Notes: generated from the sequence alone by a model not told the origin. Positions 7,457-15,754 are shown, counted from the first letter of the stretch. The stretch: DNA of 36,089 nt from Flavobacteriaceae bacterium (GCA_013042625.1 JABDPU010000250.1:1-36089), one strand, 5' to 3'. Translations and numbers: made by a program.

Positions 7457-7565
7457 ATTTAATAAGTTAACGAAACCTAAGGTTGCGACATTATATGGAG
7501 AGCGAATTTAACCTTTTTAAGGCTGATACCCAAAGTTGCAATCTACTTATAAACTTAAATTGACT
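7457..7565 (+). other. Long ahcY leader with mutually exclusive helices
   Basis: This untranslated stretch has several short complementary blocks that compete with each other: AACCT-A-AGGTT (7474-7484), AAGGTT (7479-7484) with AACCTT (7510-7515), CCTT-TTT-AAGG within 7512-7522, and an outer pair TAAGTT (7463-7468) with AACTTA (7552-7557). I do not recognise a known riboswitch class in it. A regulatory role is speculative. Confidence 0.35.
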
Positions 7566-8882
7566 ATGAACACTAAAACAATTCCCTTTGTGCCTTTCAA
7601 AGTAAAGGACATGTCATTAGCTTCATGGGGAAGAAAGGAAATTGAATTGGCAGAAGCCGAGATGCCCGGATTGATGAGTTTGAGAGAAGAATATAAGGAC
7701 TCCAAGCCTTTAAAAGGAGCAAGAATTGCCGGATGCCTTCACATGACCATCCAAACGGCTGTATTGATCGAAACCCTTTTAGATCTTGGAGCAGAGGTCA
7801 CATGGAGTTCCTGCAATATATTCTCTACTCAAGATCATGCCGCGGCTGCGATTGCCGACGCAGGAATAGCGGTATATGCCTGGAAAGGAATGAATGAAGA
7901 AGAGTTCGACTGGTGCATTGAGCAGACCTTATTCTTTGGTGAGGACCGAAAACCATTGAACATGATATTAGACGATGGCGGAGATCTTACCAATATGGTA
8001 TTCGATAAATATCCTGAATTGGTAAATGGTATCAAGGGTCTTTCCGAAGAAACAACTACAGGGGTGCACAGGTTATATGACCGCATGAAGAATGGCACAT
8101 TACCTATGCCTGCAATCAATGTAAACGATTCGGTGACCAAAAGTAAATTCGATAACAAATATGGATGTCGCGAAAGTGCAGTAGATGCCGTTAAGCGTGC
8201 CACAGATATTATGATTGCCGGAAAACGTGTTCTTGTTGCCGGATATGGAGATGTAGGTAAAGGAACAGCTGCTTCGTTCAGAGGAGCGGGTGCCATCGTC
8301 ACGGTTACCGAGATCGATCCGATTTGTGCCTTACAGGCAGCTATGGATGGCTTTGAGGTTAAGCGTATTGAAAGTGTTGTTGATGTTAGCGATATTTTTG
8401 TGACGAGCACCGGTAACAAAGACATTATTACCGGTGAACATTTTGAGGCCATGAAGGATAAGGCGATTGTTTGTAATATCGGTCATTTTGATAATGAGAT
8501 TGATATGGCCTGGATGAATGAAAACTATGGCAACACAAGGGTTGAGATCAAACCTCAGGTGGATAAATACACTCTCAATGGTAAGGATGTTATTATTCTT
8601 GCCGAAGGCCGATTGGTCAACTTAGGTTGTGCAACAGGTCACCCGAGTTTTGTGATGAGTAACTCCTTCACCAACCAGACCTTAGCTCAAATTGAATTGT
8701 GGAACAACACCGATCAGTATGAGAATAAGGTTTATATGCTGCCAAAGCATCTTGACGAGAAAGTTGCCAGGTTACATCTTGAAAAAATTGGTGTTGAATT
8801 GACACCCCTTCGTAAGGATCAGGCTGATTATATCGGAGTTAAGGTTGAAGGGCCTTATAAACCTGAATACTATAGGTATTAG
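7566..8882 (+). CDS. ahcY: Adenosylhomocysteinase (S-adenosylhomocysteine hydrolase)
   Basis: A cytoplasmic enzyme that splits S-adenosylhomocysteine to adenosine and homocysteine, keeping methyltransferases free of product inhibition. The start at 7566 (MNTKTIPF) gives 438 residues, the usual size. A TTG 30 nt upstream is possible but adds unsupported residues. Clear signatures are the substrate region [39 protein letters not shown], the NAD-binding [18 protein letters not shown] loop, [11 protein letters not shown], and the C-terminal YKPEYYRY that contacts NAD of the neighbouring subunit. It is transcribed alone from a TAnnTTTG promoter and ends at a strong palindromic terminator. Confidence 0.98.
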   Translation: MNTKTIPFVPFKVKDMSLASWGRKEIELAEAEMPGLMSLREEYKDSKPLKGARIAGCLHMTIQTAVLIETLLDLGAEVTWSSCNIFSTQDHAAAAIADAGIAVYAWKGMNEEEFDWCIEQTLFFGEDRKPLNMILDDGGDLTNMVFDKYPELVNGIKGLSEETTTGVHRLYDRMKNGTLPMPAINVNDSVTKSKFDNKYGCRESAVDAVKRATDIMIAGKRVLVAGYGDVGKGTAASFRGAGAIVTVTEIDPICALQAAMDGFEVKRIESVVDVSDIFVTSTGNKDIITGEHFEAMKDKAIVCNIGHFDNEIDMAWMNENYGNTRVEIKPQVDKYTLNGKDVIILAEGRLVNLGCATGHPSFVMSNSFTNQTLAQIELWNNTDQYENKVYMLPKHLDEKVARLHLEKIGVELTPLRKDQADYIGVKVEGPYKPEYYRY

Positions 8883-8903
8883 TATTATAAGATTTTAAAA
8901 TAT

Positions 8904-8937
8904 GAAAACCCCTGTTGATCAACAGGGGTTTTCTTTT
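8904..8937 (+). terminator. Intrinsic terminator of ahcY
   Basis: A perfect 30-nt palindrome (8904-8933: GAAAACCCCTGTTGAT continuing to its mirror) ends in a T-rich tail. The GC core CCCCTGTTG pairs with CAACAGGGG. Confidence 0.93.
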
Positions 8938-8952
8938 ATCTTTATTTGCGAT

Positions 8953-9495
8953 ATGAAAAGGTTTTTTAAAATAGTAGTCTTCCTGGCTCTGGCAATTTTC
9001 TTTTTTACAAAGATCAAAATGAACACCAATCAATCTGATTTTCTGGATAGCTATTTGCATGAACTCGAATCTTATATCGAACAACGCGATGCGATCAATA
9101 TTGAAGTATCTCAGGCAGATGTGGCCTGGCATCTTGATCATATGCTCAAAACCATCAATCAAATTTATTTGGCCCTGGAAGAATCTAATCCTGATGAATT
9201 TGACAGTTCATTCAGTATGATCAGAACGGCCTCCCTATCATTAAATTATATACCGAGAGGCAGGGCTCAATCTCCCCAGTCGGTAAGACCTCCTGAAAAT
9301 ATATTAACAGAAGACATTTTTAGTCAATTAGAGGAAGTCAGGCGTAATGTGAAGAAATTCCCAGAACTTTATAAAGGGGCTTATTTCGATCATCCTGTAT
9401 TTGGTCATCTTAAAAGATCCCATAGCATGCGTTTTCTCCAGGTACATACCAATCATCATCTTAAGATTATAAAGGACATTCTCGAAACTCCATAA
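8953..9495 (+). CDS. DinB-like / DUF1569 family protein with N-terminal membrane segment
   Basis: A 180-residue protein. I place the start at 8953 (MKRFFKIVVF); an in-frame ATG at 8902 would sit on the ahcY terminator. Residues 4-20 are a hydrophobic anchor or uncleaved signal. The rest looks like a four-helix DinB-superfamily bundle, with a first histidine motif WHLDH (59-63) and a C-terminal HPVFGHLKRSHSMRFLQVHTNHHLKII (147-173) in which H165 and H168/H169 would complete a metal triad. This C-terminal block resembles DUF1569 proteins. DinB relatives include thiol-dependent transferases, but the reaction here is unknown. The stop codon lies in the A-run of the rpmA terminator on the opposite strand. 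Confidence 0.8.
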   Translation: MKRFFKIVVFLALAIFFFTKIKMNTNQSDFLDSYLHELESYIEQRDAINIEVSQADVAWHLDHMLKTINQIYLALEESNPDEFDSSFSMIRTASLSLNYIPRGRAQSPQSVRPPENILTEDIFSQLEEVRRNVKKFPELYKGAYFDHPVFGHLKRSHSMRFLQVHTNHHLKIIKDILETP

Positions 9496-9522
9496 AAAAA
9501 CCCTGGCCAATTGACCAGGGTT
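9494..9522 (-). terminator. Intrinsic terminator of rplU-rpmA
   Basis: On the minus strand, AACCCTGG (9515-9522) pairs with CCAGGGTT (9499-9506) and is followed by a run of seven T (plus-strand A-run 9494-9500). The inner CAATTG extends the helix past one mismatch. Confidence 0.88.
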
Positions 9523-9547
9523 CACATATTTTATAGTTTAGAAGGGT

Positions 9548-9808
9548 TTATGCCTCGTGAGGAATCACGGAAACATAAGACCTTCCACCTTTTTTCTTAT
9601 CAAACTGCACAGTGCCATCAATTTTGGCATGCAGGGTATGATCTTTTCCAGCATATACGTTTTCTCCTGGATTGTGGGCTGTTCCTCTCTGACGAACAAT
9701 AATATTACCGGCAATTGCCTGCTGTCCACCAAAAATCTTTACGCCCAGTCGTTTCGATTCCGATTCCCTACCGTTCTTCGAACTACCTACTCCTTTTTTG
9801 TGAGCCAT
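9548..9808 (-). CDS. rpmA: 50S ribosomal protein L27
   Basis: An 86-residue ribosomal protein beginning [22 protein letters not shown], the textbook L27 N-terminus that reaches toward the peptidyl-transferase centre. No Firmicutes-type cleavable N-terminal extension is present. The [15 protein letters not shown] and [13 protein letters not shown] segments are also standard. It follows rplU by 35 nt on the same strand and ends just before the shared terminator, so the two form a classical rplU-rpmA operon. Confidence 0.98.
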   Translation of the reverse strand: MAHKKGVGSSKNGRESESKRLGVKIFGGQQAIAGNIIVRQRGTAHNPGENVYAGKDHTLHAKIDGTVQFDKKKGGRSYVSVIPHEA

Positions 9809-9843
9809 TGTGTAAAGTTTTAAATATTAATACTAACGGTAAC

Positions 9844-10554
9844 TTATTTCTTTCCGCCGTCCAATTTATCTTGTAGGGCTTTTAATTCGTCCCACTTGCC
9901 ATCAGCAGCAAGTTTTGCTTGTTCCGGCCATGTGTCTGGAACATGATTACCACGAACGCCAGCAATAATTTCTGAAATTTCAGCAGGTTTTGCTTTTGCC
10001 AAGTCGACAAATGTAGCAATTCCTCCATCAACCAATGTTGAAGCAATTTTTGGCCCTATACCTTCGATTTTCTTCAAATCGTCAGCTTTAGCTTTACTGG
10101 TTGTCTTCTTTGTGGCAGGCTTAGCAGCAGCCTTTTTTGGTTCAGCCTTTTTCGCTGGAGCCGCTTTCTTAGCTTCTACTTTTGGTTCTGGTTTTGCCTT
10201 AGGTTTAGGTTCCGCTTTAGCCTTAGTGGCTTTTTTAGCTCCGGAAGCCAGAATCTTCTCGATCTGGATTTCGGTAAGTGCCTGACGATGTCCGTTCTTC
10301 ACTTTATAACCTTTCCTGCGTTTCTTTTTAAAGACAATGACTTTATCGCCTTTTAAATGTCTCAAGACTTTTGCTCCTACCTGAGCGCCGTCTATAGCCG
10401 GGGCGCCAATGGTAAATTTTTCACCATCGCCTAAAAGAAGAACATTATCAAAAGCCACTTTTTTGCCTTCATCTTCCTTCAAACGGTGAACAAATACCTT
10501 CTGGTCTTTTTCAACTTTGAATTGTTGCCCTGCTATCTCTACAATTGCGTACAT
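9844..10554 (-). CDS. rplU: 50S ribosomal protein L21 fused to a helix-hairpin-helix domain
   Basis: A 236-residue L21, about 130 residues longer than the usual form. Residues 1-103 are canonical L21 (MYAIVEIAGQQFKVEKDQ, KKKRRKGYKVKNGHRQ, LTEIQIEKI). Residues 104-157 are a lysine/alanine/proline linker. Residues 158-236 form a helix-hairpin-helix-like domain (LKKIEGIGPKIASTLVDGGI) followed by a tryptophan-containing helical tail. The start at 10554 is set by the L21 N-terminus; an upstream ATG at 10656 would read through the promoter and leader hairpin. The extension is seen directly. I associate this fusion with flavobacterial genomes from general knowledge; its role is unknown. Confidence 0.96.
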   Translation of the reverse strand: MYAIVEIAGQQFKVEKDQKVFVHRLKEDEGKKVAFDNVLLLGDGEKFTIGAPAIDGAQVGAKVLRHLKGDKVIVFKKKRRKGYKVKNGHRQALTEIQIEKILASGAKKATKAKAEPKPKAKPEPKVEAKKAAPAKKAEPKKAAAKPATKKTTSKAKADDLKKIEGIGPKIASTLVDGGIATFVDLAKAKPAEISEIIAGVRGNHVPDTWPEQAKLAADGKWDELKALQDKLDGGKK

Positions 10555-10593
10555 AATAGCGTTATTATAATAATTCGGTTTAATTCTTATCAA

Positions 10594-10609
10594 GCCTTCA
10601 TTTGAAGGC
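10594..10609 (-). other. Hairpin at the 5' end of the rplU mRNA
   Basis: GCCTTC (minus strand) pairs perfectly with GAAGGC across an AAAT loop. It begins at or next to the predicted transcript start, about 40-55 nt before the L21 start codon. It could be a ribosomal-protein autoregulatory leader or simply a 5' stabiliser. It matches no class I know. Confidence 0.45.
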
Positions 10610-10614
10610 GGGTG

Positions 10615-10645
10615 CAAATATACTAGTAATTCCGTAAAAGACAAA
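10615..10645 (-). promoter_or_regulatory. rplU-rpmA promoter (TTTG-N19-TATATTTG)
   Basis: The minus strand reads TTTG (plus 10642-10645), then 19 nt, then TATATTTG (10615-10622). This is an excellent match to the Bacteroidota -33/-7 consensus. The predicted start near 10608 gives a leader of about 54 nt. Confidence 0.78.
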
Positions 10646-10685
10646 TGTTTTACCACCCTAAATTGTTGTTATTTTAATACTAAAA

Positions 10686-10718
10686 TTGAGGGTTCTTTTC
10701 AAGTGTTTCTTATTTTTG
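10686..10718 (+). promoter_or_regulatory. Promoter of the M16 peptidase pair
   Basis: TTG (10686-10688), 22 nt, then TATTTTTG (10711-10718) fit the TTG/TAnnTTTG consensus. The predicted start lies about 57 nt before the ATG at 10782. Confidence 0.65.
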
Positions 10719-10781
10719 TGTCCATTGACAGGCGGAGTAACTCCAGCCAATAAATTCACAATTACAATAAATTTAAATTTT

Positions 10782-12110
10782 ATGAAATCCAGATTTTTAA
10801 TGCTGATTGCTATGAGTTTTGCGATAGGCATTTCTTATGCTCAAAAAGTAGATTTTGAAGAATACGACCTCGATAATGGTCTGCATGTCATCCTACATCA
10901 AGATAATACGGCTCCAGTTGTTACAGTTGGAGTCATGTATGACGTAGGTGGCAAAGACCTGGGAGGGGACAACAATTCGGAACGAACGGGATTTGCTCAT
11001 TTCTTTGAGCACCTGCTCTTTGAAGGAACACCAAATATCCCAAGGGGAAAATGGTTCGAGATTGTATCATCAAATGGTGGCAGTAACAATGCAAACACCT
11101 CATTAGACAGAACGTACTATTTCGAGGTATTTCCGTCAAATAGCCTTGAATTAGGCTTATGGATGGAGTCTGAAAGAATGCTTCACCCGGTTATTGATGA
11201 AGTTGGAGTAGAGACCCAGAACGAAGTTGTTAAAGAAGAAAAACGCTTGCGGTATGATAACAGTCCGTACGGACAATTTTTGTTTGTTGTGAGCGAAAAC
11301 CTGTTTAAGGTTCATCCGTATAAAAATAAGAATATAGGAGAAATGGAACATTTGGATGCAGCGACACTAGATGAGTTCAAAGCCTATTTCAAAAAGTTTT
11401 ATGCCCCCAATAATGCCGCTCTTGTTGTTGCAGGTGACATAGATACGGGAAAAACAAAAGAATTGATCCAGTCCTATTTTGGCGAAATACCCAGCGGAGA
11501 AAAGGTCACACGTAATTTTCCCAAGGAACAACCGATCACAGAGGAAATTGAGACGAAGACATACGATCCCAATATTCAGATTCCTGCTGTAGTCACTGCA
11601 TATAGAACACCCGGTTTTGCAAAGCGCGATGCCTATGTTCTGGATATGGTTTCGGCCTATCTCAGTGACGGTAAAAGCTCAAAACTCTACAAAAAAATGG
11701 TAGACGATAAAAAAATGGCTTTGCAGGTCGGTGCGATTAATATCGGGCAGCAGGATTACAGTATTTATGCTGTTTTCGGATTGCCGTTGGGAGGAGCTAC
11801 ATTACAGGATTTAATTAAAGAAATGGATGAAGAGATCATTAAGATGCAAAATGAGCTGATCTCTGAAAAAGATTACCAGAAACTTCAGAATAAATTCGAA
11901 AACCGTTTTGTCAATTCAAATTCAAGCGTTCAAGGTATTGCCAATTCCTTAGTTCGTAATTATTTGTTGTATGGTGACACGAATCTGATCAACAACCAAA
12001 TCGATATATACAGATCGATTACACGTGAAGATATTCAGGCTGCCGTAAAAAAATATTTGAATCCGAATCAAAGACTGATACTTGAATATCTACCCGAAAC
12101 CAAGGAATAA
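10782..12110 (+). CDS. M16 family zinc metallopeptidase, catalytic subunit
   Basis: A 442-residue secreted peptidase related to insulinase and mitochondrial processing peptidase beta. I start it at 10782 (MKSRFLMLIAMSFAIGISYAQ), a clean signal peptide; the in-frame upstream extension would cover the promoter. The inverted zinc motif HFFEH is at residues 73-77, and the third ligand is likely one of E152/E153 in NEVVKEEKR. The second M16 half carries VTAYRTPGF and the usual glycine/serine loop. The gene downstream (5 nt gap) encodes a related protein without the zinc motif, matching the known pattern of active and inactive M16 partners forming a heterodimer. Periplasmic or membrane-associated location is inferred. 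Confidence 0.93.
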   Translation: MKSRFLMLIAMSFAIGISYAQKVDFEEYDLDNGLHVILHQDNTAPVVTVGVMYDVGGKDLGGDNNSERTGFAHFFEHLLFEGTPNIPRGKWFEIVSSNGGSNNANTSLDRTYYFEVFPSNSLELGLWMESERMLHPVIDEVGVETQNEVVKEEKRLRYDNSPYGQFLFVVSENLFKVHPYKNKNIGEMEHLDAATLDEFKAYFKKFYAPNNAALVVAGDIDTGKTKELIQSYFGEIPSGEKVTRNFPKEQPITEEIETKTYDPNIQIPAVVTAYRTPGFAKRDAYVLDMVSAYLSDGKSSKLYKKMVDDKKMALQVGAINIGQQDYSIYAVFGLPLGGATLQDLIKEMDEEIIKMQNELISEKDYQKLQNKFENRFVNSNSSVQGIANSLVRNYLLYGDTNLINNQIDIYRSITREDIQAAVKKYLNPNQRLILEYLPETKE

Positions 12111-12115
12111 AACAA

Positions 12116-14197
12116 ATGAGAAACATGAGAACATATATATTATCATTAGTCGCAATATTAGTCGTGAGTGCATCTTTTGCACAAATTGACCGTACAAAAA
12201 TGCCAAAGCCGGGTCCGGCTCCAAAAATCCAATTGCAAAAACCAATTGAGTATAAGCTGAGCAATGGCCTGACTGTTATGGTTGTTGAAAACAGCAAATT
12301 ACCTCGGGTATCTTATAACCTTAATATCGACAATGTGCCTTCAGTTGAGGGAGACAAAGCCGGCGTTTCAAGCTTTTTAGGATCAATGCTGGGTAATGGA
12401 ACCACGAATATTTCAAAGGATGAATTCAACGAGGAGGTTGATTTCCTGGGAGCCAATCTTAACTTTGGATCAAGTGGAGCTTTTGCAAGTGGTTTATCAA
12501 AATATGCCGATCGCATTCTAGAGTTGATGGCCGATGCAGCGATTAACCCTCTATTGGTTGAAGACGAATTCAATAAAGAAAAAGAACGACAAATTGAAGG
12601 ATTAAGGACCGGAGAAAAAAGTGTTGACGTTGTGGCCGGACGAGTTGGTCCTGCACTTGTTTATGGCACACACCATCCTTATGGTGAGTACGTTTCAGAA
12701 GAGACCCTTAACGCGATAACTTTAGCAGATGTTAAAGCGTTTTACACGGAACGATTTAATCCTGGAAATGCTTATCTGGTAGTTATTGGCGATATTGATG
12801 CAAAGAAGATCAAATCAAAAATTGAAAAGACCTTCGGATTATGGGTGAAAGGAACCAGCCTTGAATTAAGTGTTCCTGAAACCAGTCCTGAAGTTCAATA
12901 CACTCAGATTAGTTTTGTGGACATGCCAAATGCCGTTCAGTCTAATATTTCCTTGACCCATACGGCAAAATTAAAGATGGGAGATCCCGACTATCACGCA
13001 TTGCTCATTGCAAATAAGATTCTTGGAGGAGGTTTCAACAGTTATTTAAATATGAACCTGCGGGAGGAACATGGGTATACTTATGGAGCTCGTTCTAATC
13101 TGGGATCCAATAAATATGTGTCTCGTTTTACTGCAGGGGCAGCTGTCAGAAATATGGTAACTGATAGTGCAATTGTTGAAACTTTGAAAGAAGTAAACCG
13201 AATCCGTAATGAAGATGTCACCGCAGAAGCCCTGGCCAATGCAAAAGCTAAATACACCGGCGACTTTGTTTTAGCACTTGAGAGACCTCAGACACTGGCT
13301 CAATATGCTCTTAATATAAAACTCAATGATCTTTCTGAAGACTTTTATTCAACTTACCTTGAAAAGATCAATGCAGTGACCATTGAAGATGTTAAACGAG
13401 TAGCTAACAAATACTTCAAACCAGAGAATGCCAGGATGGTCGTCGTTGGAAAGGGAAGTGAAGTACTGGAGAACCTTGAAAAAACAGGAATTCCTATTAA
13501 ATATTATGATACTTATGCTAATGAGGTTGACAGGCCCGAATTTTCAAAACCAATTCCGGATGGGGTTACAGCTCAATCGATTTTGAACAAATATATTGAA
13601 GCCATTGGTGGAACTGACAATCTGAAAAGTGTAAAAACTGTTCATTCTACTGCCAATGTTACAATTGAAGGCGTTCCCTTAACACTTACTGCCGATATTA
13701 AGCAGATGAATCCAAATAAAGAATCCATGGAAATGACTGCCGAAGGAATGGGCTTGATCATGAAGCAGAAATTTAATGGTGAGTCTGGTTATAGTGAGCA
13801 GCAAGGAATGAAACAACCTATGGAAGGTGATCAATTGGCGCTTAAAAAATCGGAGAGTAGTTTGTTCCCCGAATTGACCTATTCAAGTGATTCTGTTGCT
13901 CTTGATGCGCTGACCTCTATTGATGGAAAAGATGTCTTTAAGGTAAAAGTGACTAACAACGGTAAAGATGTTTTCCGCTATTATGATGCTGAAAGCGGAC
14001 TATTAGTTAGAACTGAAGTAGAGGTCGAATCTCAGGGAAGAACCGTGAAATCGATAAGTGATTTCTCCAACTATTCTGAAGTTAACGGCGTAAAATTCCC
14101 GTATTACCAGAGCATCAAATCAGGACCGCAAACCATCTTGATGAATTTCACCAATGTTAAGGTGAATGAAGGGGTTAGCGATGCCGATTTCGAATAA
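12116..14197 (+). CDS. M16 family peptidase-like protein (non-catalytic) with C-terminal LolA-like domain
   Basis: A 693-residue secreted protein with signal peptide (about 1-22). Residues 35-470 are a two-lobed M16 domain, but the place of HxxEH reads SFLGSMLGNGTTN, so zinc and catalysis are lost. The substrate-side segment GGGFNSYLNMNLREEHGYTYGARS, with the conserved R/Y pair, is intact, as in alpha-type M16 subunits. From about residue 483 (VTAQSILNKYIEAIGG) a second domain follows that resembles lipoprotein-carrier (LolA-like) or DUF4292-type half barrels; it ends FPYYQSIKSGPQTILMNFTNVKVNEGV. It probably pairs with the catalytic protein encoded just upstream. An ATG at 12125 is an equally possible start. 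Confidence 0.9.
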   Translation: MRNMRTYILSLVAILVVSASFAQIDRTKMPKPGPAPKIQLQKPIEYKLSNGLTVMVVENSKLPRVSYNLNIDNVPSVEGDKAGVSSFLGSMLGNGTTNISKDEFNEEVDFLGANLNFGSSGAFASGLSKYADRILELMADAAINPLLVEDEFNKEKERQIEGLRTGEKSVDVVAGRVGPALVYGTHHPYGEYVSEETLNAITLADVKAFYTERFNPGNAYLVVIGDIDAKKIKSKIEKTFGLWVKGTSLELSVPETSPEVQYTQISFVDMPNAVQSNISLTHTAKLKMGDPDYHALLIANKILGGGFNSYLNMNLREEHGYTYGARSNLGSNKYVSRFTAGAAVRNMVTDSAIVETLKEVNRIRNEDVTAEALANAKAKYTGDFVLALERPQTLAQYALNIKLNDLSEDFYSTYLEKINAVTIEDVKRVANKYFKPENARMVVVGKGSEVLENLEKTGIPIKYYDTYANEVDRPEFSKPIPDGVTAQSILNKYIEAIGGTDNLKSVKTVHSTANVTIEGVPLTLTADIKQMNPNKESMEMTAEGMGLIMKQKFNGESGYSEQQGMKQPMEGDQLALKKSESSLFPELTYSSDSVALDALTSIDGKDVFKVKVTNNGKDVFRYYDAESGLLVRTEVEVESQGRTVKSISDFSNYSEVNGVKFPYYQSIKSGPQTILMNFTNVKVNEGVSDADFE

Positions 14198-14216
14198 TAT
14201 AAATGCTGATTTTATT

Positions 14217-14252
14217 ATAAACCCGGACTTAAGTGCCGGGTTTATTTTTTTC
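14217..14252 (+). terminator. Terminator after the M16 pair
   Basis: ATAAACCCGG (14217-14226) pairs with CCGGGTTTAT (14236-14245), then T6-7. The hairpin overlaps the stop codon of the convergent EamA gene. Confidence 0.9.
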
Positions 14253-15120
14253 TGTTTGAAAGGTAAACCCCAAAGAAGATCAGAATAGTTGCCAATCCCT
14301 GTTGCACACTAAATTTCTCTCCATCCAGCAGTCCCCAGAATAAAGCTACTACAGTTATCAGATAGGTAACTGAAGATGCAAAAACCGGTGTTGATATCTG
14401 GATAAGCTTATTGAATAGTACCTTGGCCAATGCCGTACCAAAGGCGGCAAGTAAGAAGATGTAACCCAGAGATTCCCAAAATAAACTTGAATTTAATGTT
14501 TCCGTTTTAAAGAATCCGCTCAGTGCCAACATGATCAGGCCGGGAACGATAATCCCGGCAAAATTGCCTGTTGCAATGGCGATTGCAGGTACATCCTGAA
14601 GATATCGTTTAATAATATTCACGTTGAAAGCATAACACAGAGTAGCCAATATCACAAGGCCGGCGTAAAGATAATTTTGATCCGGGTTGAGTTGAGCGCC
14701 GGAAACAATCAGGATCACTGTTCCTAGTAATCCAATAATAACGCCCAGGAATTGTCTCCTGGTACAAAGCAGATTAAAAACTGTGAGGCCAACTATAAGC
14801 GTATTCAAAGGAACCATCGAGTTCAGAATAGAAGCAATTGCACTGTCTATCTCGTCAATAGCAAAGGCAAAAAATGTAGCCGGGAAAAATGTACCTATAA
14901 ATCCTGTAAGTATAACCCATGGCCATTGCTTTCGGCTTATCTGCTTGAGACTATAAAATCCAGCTGCCAGAATTATAATGGCGGTTAATACAATTCTCAA
15001 ACTGGCAACCTGAAGCGGGCTAAAACCCAGCAGTCCTTTTTTCATCAGGATGAATGAACTTCCCCAGATCAAGGCAAGCACTCCTAATAGAAACCATTTG
15101 GACTGACGAAATTGAGTCAT
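14242..15120 (-). CDS. EamA/DMT superfamily transporter
   Basis: A 292-residue membrane protein with about ten hydrophobic helices in two repeated EamA halves. The first opens WFLLGVLALIWGSSFILMKKGL, with the family's WGSSF signature, and the second begins near NYLYAGLVILATLCYAFNVNIIKRYL. The C-terminus YLSNRKK is the usual short positive tail. Drug/metabolite transporters of this kind export or import amino acids, nucleobases or other small molecules, and the substrate cannot be read from the sequence. It is a single gene, convergent with the M16 pair and divergent from the metal-binding lipoprotein gene. Confidence 0.92.
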   Translation of the reverse strand: MTQFRQSKWFLLGVLALIWGSSFILMKKGLLGFSPLQVASLRIVLTAIIILAAGFYSLKQISRKQWPWVILTGFIGTFFPATFFAFAIDEIDSAIASILNSMVPLNTLIVGLTVFNLLCTRRQFLGVIIGLLGTVILIVSGAQLNPDQNYLYAGLVILATLCYAFNVNIIKRYLQDVPAIAIATGNFAGIIVPGLIMLALSGFFKTETLNSSLFWESLGYIFLLAAFGTALAKVLFNKLIQISTPVFASSVTYLITVVALFWGLLDGEKFSVQQGLATILIFFGVYLSNRKK

Positions 15121-15172
15121 TTCTCTATCAAGATTTTAACTATACGAGATGGCAAATAACATCTATTATTCT

Positions 15173-15180
15173 TAATTTTG
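15173..15180 (+). promoter_or_regulatory. -7 element upstream of the HMA lipoprotein gene
   Basis: TAATTTTG matches TAnnTTTG, 24 nt before the start codon. No convincing TTG is seen at -33. Confidence 0.45.
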
Positions 15181-15204
15181 TGGTGAATTCAATACTATTT
15201 ATTT

Positions 15205-15702
15205 ATGAAGACATTAAAAAACTTACTTGTACTGTTGATCGTTACAACAGTGGTTTTCAGTTGTAAGAACGAAGCTGAACCGGAGGTTAAAACCGTTGCG
15301 GTTGAAACAGCTGAAAAAGTAAAAGAACTAGACCCAAATGCTACTTACGCCAAAGCAGAGTTTACCATAGAAGGCATGACCTGTGCCATGGGATGCGCTA
15401 AAATGATTGAAGGCAACCTTAATAAAATGGAAGGCGTTAAAACAGCAGTTGTTGATTTTGAGCGCGAATTAGCCATGGTCGAATTTGATGAAGCTAAAGT
15501 AAATCATTCATCTCTCGAGGAGACCGTTAATAATAGTGGTGAATCTTATGCTGTCAAAGAAATCAAGACTGTAGATTCATTCCAGGCTAAGAAGGAATGT
15601 GATCCTAATTGCAAAAAAGAATGCTGCCAAGACAAGACTGAGGCCGAGAAAAAAGAATGCGCCAAGGATTGTAAAAAAGCATGTTGCGCTTCCAAAGCTT
15701 AA
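15205..15702 (+). CDS. Heavy-metal-associated (HMA) domain lipoprotein with duplicated cysteine tail
   Basis: A 165-residue predicted lipoprotein: signal 1-19 with lipobox cysteine C20. Residues 50-115 are an HMA fold, with the metal loop GMTCAMGCAKMIEG and the conserved ...EGVKTAVVDFERELAMVEFD strand. The usual loop is CxxC, while here C60 and C64 are separated by three residues (CAMGC). The tail carries two copies of ECx3CKKxCC (C132, C136, C140, C141 and C152, C156, C160, C161), spaced 20 residues apart, in a lysine-rich context. The protein therefore has two kinds of soft-metal site, fitting copper, zinc or similar binding in the periplasm. No transporter or regulator gene is adjacent. 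The metal is unknown. Confidence 0.92.
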   Translation: MKTLKNLLVLLIVTTVVFSCKNEAEPEVKTVAVETAEKVKELDPNATYAKAEFTIEGMTCAMGCAKMIEGNLNKMEGVKTAVVDFERELAMVEFDEAKVNHSSLEETVNNSGESYAVKEIKTVDSFQAKKECDPNCKKECCQDKTEAEKKECAKDCKKACCASKA

Positions 15703-15723
15703 GAATAATATTTAAACTATTGG

Positions 15724-15754
15724 AAACCACGCTTATAATGAGCGTGGTTTTTTT
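15724..15754 (+). terminator. Terminator of the HMA lipoprotein gene
   Basis: AAACCACGCT (15724-15733) pairs with AGCGTGGTTT (15741-15750), loop TATAATG, followed by a T tail. Confidence 0.93.

Noticed and set aside
7457-7565. SAM-II riboswitch upstream of ahcY
   Set aside because: A GAATTTAACC/TGATA similarity exists, but the conserved GCTAAA-AGG block and a convincing P1 helix are missing. It is kept only as an unassigned leader.
7835-8452. A 205-residue open frame antisense to ahcY
   Set aside because: It lies fully inside a highly conserved gene and has low-complexity Ser/Ala/Pro composition, as expected from the antisense frame of a coding sequence.
8902-8952. N-terminal extension of the DinB-like protein from an ATG at 8902
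   Set aside because: The extra codons would be read from the ahcY terminator palindrome. The hydrophobic anchor starts naturally at 8953.
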